From: Paenibacillus sp. SY21-1 | GTDB lineage: Bacteria > Bacillota > Bacilli > Paenibacillales > Paenibacillaceae | Direction: 5' to 3' | Assembly: GCF_005222705.1 (NCBI RefSeq) | Contig: NZ_STGF01000006.1 | Location: 62,001-126,000, forward strand | Length of the DNA stretch: 64,000 bases | In this document: in pieces, positions 61,890 through 64,000 of the stretch | Layout: every line of letters starts with the position of its first letter | Numbering within the stretch: position 1 is the stretch's first letter | The notes under the pieces: generated by a model | Databases searched by the model: none | What the model saw: only the letters and a program-made list of their open reading frames with translations | Told to the model about the DNA's origin: nothing | Made by a program: the position numbers and the translations under genes

Positions 61890-62454
61890 GCTTGTTTTTG
61901 ATGCTCTTCAGCTGCGATTTGATCGTGTTCGTAGATTTGTGCAGCTTGTCGGAAATTTGCTGCTTGCTGAGCCCCTCCTTCCGAAGATCGAAGACTTCCC
62001 TCTCCATCGGGGAGAGCTCTCTAAGCTGAATTTCGTTCCGCATGATCCGGGCGGCGTCGGCGTGGATCGTCGACCGGTCCTCGTGCGCCTCCCTTACCGC
62101 GCGGACGATATCCTTATAGCTCAGCTTATTAATGTAATTGAGCGCTCCGAATTGGAACGACTTCATAATGATTTCGCCCTCTGTCAGCGAAGTGAGCATA
62201 ATGACTTTAATTCCCCGTTCGTACAGCTTCGACACGATTTCTTTCGTGGCTTCGAGCCCGTCCAGGTTGTTGCCCGTCAAATTAATATCCATAAGAATGA
62301 CGTCCGGCAGCTGCCTGAACGCCGCTTCGATGGCCTCTTCCTTCGTGGCAGCCACCGCCACGACCTCCATATCCGACTCTTCCGCAAGATCCGAGCTGAT
62401 ATTGTGCTGCCAGAACGGATCATCCTCCACTAACATGACGCGTATTCGCTCCAT
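61867..62454 (-). CDS. NarL/LuxR-type response regulator
   Basis: A 195-residue regulator. The receiver spans residues 1-120 with Asp11/Asp12 in LVEDDPFW, phosphorylated Asp56 in ILMDINLTG, and the later Thr and Lys of MLTSLTEG and INKLS. The LuxR-type DNA-binding helix-turn-helix follows (LSPMEREVFDLRKEGLSKQQ, then ISDKLHKSTNTIKSQL). I start at 62454, which has GGGGG upstream and the family start MERIRVMLVEDDP. It lies convergent to the kinase gene with a 23-bp overlap at the 3' ends, and probably is its partner. An extended -10 promoter precedes it. Confidence 0.88.
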   Translation of the reverse strand: MERIRVMLVEDDPFWQHNISSDLAEESDMEVVAVAATKEEAIEAAFRQLPDVILMDINLTGNNLDGLEATKEIVSKLYERGIKVIMLTSLTEGEIIMKSFQFGALNYINKLSYKDIVRAVREAHEDRSTIHADAARIMRNEIQLRELSPMEREVFDLRKEGLSKQQISDKLHKSTNTIKSQLKSIKNKLIFFRGE

Positions 62455-62491
62455 CACATTGCCCCCATCGCTCAGCCCATAAGTTAGCCAT

Positions 62492-62500
62492 AGTATACCA
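62492..62500 (-). promoter_or_regulatory. Response regulator promoter (extended -10)
   Basis: On the minus strand TGGTATACT is an extended -10 box; it lies 38 bp before the ATG at 62454. No clear -35. Confidence 0.5.
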
Positions 62501-62504
62501 AAGG

Positions 62505-62567
62505 AATCACCCTCGCAGGTAGGGTGATTTTTTTTCACCCTTTAATTCGGGCAGGGGGTGAAAAAAT
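62505..62567. promoter_or_regulatory. Two overlapping inverted repeats between divergent genes
   Basis: AATCACCCT (62505-62513) pairs with AGGGTGATT (62521-62529), followed by a T run; then TTTTTTCACCC (62530-62540) pairs with GGGTGAAAAAA (62556-62566). They lie between the response regulator and the CBM3 protein, so they may be a regulator binding region or an attenuator of the CBM3 gene. CACCCT/AGGGTG half-sites repeat four times here. Confidence 0.45.
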
Positions 62568-62689
62568 TTCATCCTCCCCAAGATTTGGGAAGCGATATAA
62601 GCTATGACTTGTGATTGCGGAGGCGAAGGTCATCAGCCGGCCGCGGTGTCCAAGCACAAGCACAAGCAGAAAGAGATAGGAGATGGATG

Positions 62690-64000
62690 ATGAAAACCCG
62701 AGTAAGCAAACAGAGAAAAAGCACGTTACTGCTATGCATGGCGGCGCTACTCTTCTTCAATTCGCTCGCTTTCGGCACGGCCGAAGGCAGCGCATTGAAG
62801 GAGATCAGCTTCCAAGCTTCCGCATCCCCGGCAGCACCCGCTGTCGAAGCGGGCGCCGGATTGACGGTGAACGTGAGTGTCACCGCATCGGTTGCGGCCG
62901 ATGTGCTGCTGGATGTCGAATTTTTTGATTCAAAGCTTACTAACGTAGGCAAAACGATCGTCGACAACATCCGGCTGGAGCCGGGAGTGGAGAGGACCGT
63001 CCCGCTGACGTGGAACGTGCCCGCCAGCCTTGCGCCCGGAGAATACTTAATCAGCTTCGGCATATTCGGAGCCGGCTGGAAGGGGAGCGACAGCAAGTGG
63101 TTTCCAGGCGCGGCGAAAATTGCTGTGAAGGCGGGATCGACGATCCCGACGCCTTTTCCGACGATATTGCCGACGCCGACATTGGCGCCAACGCCGGCCC
63201 CGACGGCTGTGCCGACCCAAGCTCCAACGGCGGTCCCGACACAGTCGCCAACCCAGTCGCCGTCCCCAAAGCCGGACCAAACCCCGGCCCCGACGCAAGC
63301 GCCGACGCCTCTGCCAACGTCGTCGCCGAGCGAGACGCCTGGCGGCGCGTTCAAGGTGCTGACCACGACGAGCAAGAACGTTAAGACTTCCTCCATTACG
63401 CCGAAGTTCAAGGTGATCAACGGAAGCAAGCTGGATTACGCGTTGAAGGAGATGAAGATCCGCTACTACTTCACGGCGGACTTCGCCAAGGATGAGGAGA
63501 AAGCCTTCGCCATCGGCTTCTATAGCCTGGTGAAGTGGAGATCGCTCGGAACGTCGGACGTAACCACGCGATTCGTGAAGATGCCGATTCCGGCCGCGAA
63601 CGCCACGCATTACCTGGAGGTAGGCTTTAACGAGAGCGCCGGCCTCATCAAGCCGACGGAAGAGCTGACCTTTAGCGGCTGGTTGAATAAGAGCGACTGG
63701 TCCTCCTTCGATCAGACCAACGATTATTCCTTCCCGAATACGGGAGCCGAGACGGAAAGCTTCCGCACGGTGCTGTACCAGAACGGCGAGATCGCGTGGG
63801 GCGTAGAACCGACGCTACTGGATCTGCCTTCGTTCCCCGCCCCCGTGCATTACAGCTCCACGGATACGGCGATCTCTTTTAGATGGGATGAAGTAGCAGG
63901 GGCTACGGGATACGAAGTTTACGCGGACGGCGTTAACACCGGGGTTATAAGTCCCTTATTCCTTTACGACTTCCTGAAGCCGGGCACGCTGCACAGTTTC
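62690..64000 (+). CDS. Secreted CBM3 and fibronectin-III protein (5' part, truncated by window)
   Basis: The frame is open from ATG 62690 to the end of the window (437 residues), without a stop. A signal peptide ([20 protein letters not shown] then [13 protein letters not shown]) is followed by a beta-sandwich domain at about 38-147, a Pro/Thr/Ala-rich linker at 150-218, and a cellulose-binding CBM3 domain at 221-373 (KVRYWYT-equivalent [49 protein letters not shown]). A fibronectin type III domain begins near 385 ([20 protein letters not shown]). It is probably a secreted cellulose/plant-wall-binding enzyme whose catalytic part is beyond the window. AGGAGAT precedes the start; the ATG at 62687 is an equal alternative. 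Confidence 0.87.
   Translation, partial: MKTRVSKQRKSTLLLCMAALLFFNSLAFGTAEGSALKEISFQASASPAAPAVEAGAGLTVNVSVTASVAADVLLDVEFFDSKLTNVGKTIVDNIRLEPGVERTVPLTWNVPASLAPGEYLISFGIFGAGWKGSDSKWFPGAAKIAVKAGSTIPTPFPTILPTPTLAPTPAPTAVPTQAPTAVPTQSPTQSPSPKPDQTPAPTQAPTPLPTSSPSETPGGAFKVLTTTSKNVKTSSITPKFKVINGSKLDYALKEMKIRYYFTADFAKDEEKAFAIGFYSLVKWRSLGTSDVTTRFVKMPIPAANATHYLEVGFNESAGLIKPTEELTFSGWLNKSDWSSFDQTNDYSFPNTGAETESFRTVLYQNGEIAWGVEPTLLDLPSFPAPVHYSSTDTAISFRWDEVAGATGYEVYADGVNTGVISPLFLYDFLKPGTLHSF

Noticed and set aside
63120..63330. Repeated CCGACG units, possible CRISPR or satellite
   Set aside because: They encode the Pro/Thr linker of a secreted protein in frame; unit lengths vary and no spacers exist.

Overview
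The window looks like chromosomal DNA of an endospore-forming Bacillales bacterium, most likely Paenibacillus or a close relative (Paenibacillaceae). Supporting signs are strong AGGAGG-type ribosome binding sites, sigma-A promoters, a GerA-type germinant-receptor operon, a SpoVID-like coat protein with LysM, YesM/YesN two-component proteins, Lpl-type sugar transporters without their own ATPase, and the Bacillus-like order tig-clpX-lonB-lonA-ysxC-hemAXCDBL-spoVID. This is inference from gene content; no rRNA or tRNA gene is present.

Layout. (1) 1-18.6 kb is accessory DNA: the end of a sulfonate/nitrate-type ABC transporter; a MarR regulator with a Tet(L)-like efflux pump; a TetR regulator; a binding protein with two MalFG-type permeases; a broken AraC gene; a DUF3231 protein; a WGxxGxxG protein; three MFS pumps in all; a metallo-hydrolase fragment; a Ku/DNA ligase end-joining operon; an acetate transporter; an acetyltransferase; a Gln-rich small protein; and a CPA2 antiporter. 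(2) 18.8-31 kb is a sulfated-glycan locus: three type I sulfatases, the formylglycine-generating enzyme that activates them, a YesN/YesM two-component pair, and a complete Lpl-type importer (binding protein plus two permeases). Two promoters in it share a 19-bp motif at the same distance from the -10 box, which suggests joint control by the YesN-like regulator. A 162-bp MITE-like element sits between the last sulfatase and the FGE gene. (3) 31-60 kb is core: a YsoA-position protein, tig, clpP, clpX, ispG, a ger operon of order B-A-B-C-D, lonB, lonA, ysxC, an unknown gene, a DUF4309 lipoprotein, speH behind a structured leader, and a haem/sirohaem operon (hemA-hemX-sirC-hemC-cobA/hemD-hemB-hemL), then a pseudouridine synthase and spoVID. 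(4) 60-64 kb holds a convergent histidine kinase/response regulator pair whose genes overlap at their 3' ends, and the first 437 residues of a secreted CBM3-containing protein that runs off the window.

The most notable points are the sulfatase/FGE/YesMN locus with its shared promoter motif, a candidate riboswitch-like leader before speH, a possible ATT start codon in the gene before tig, a 54-residue protein translationally coupled to Ku-ligase, a TetR operator centred on its own -35 box, and a ger operon with two different B subunits plus a D-type small membrane protein.
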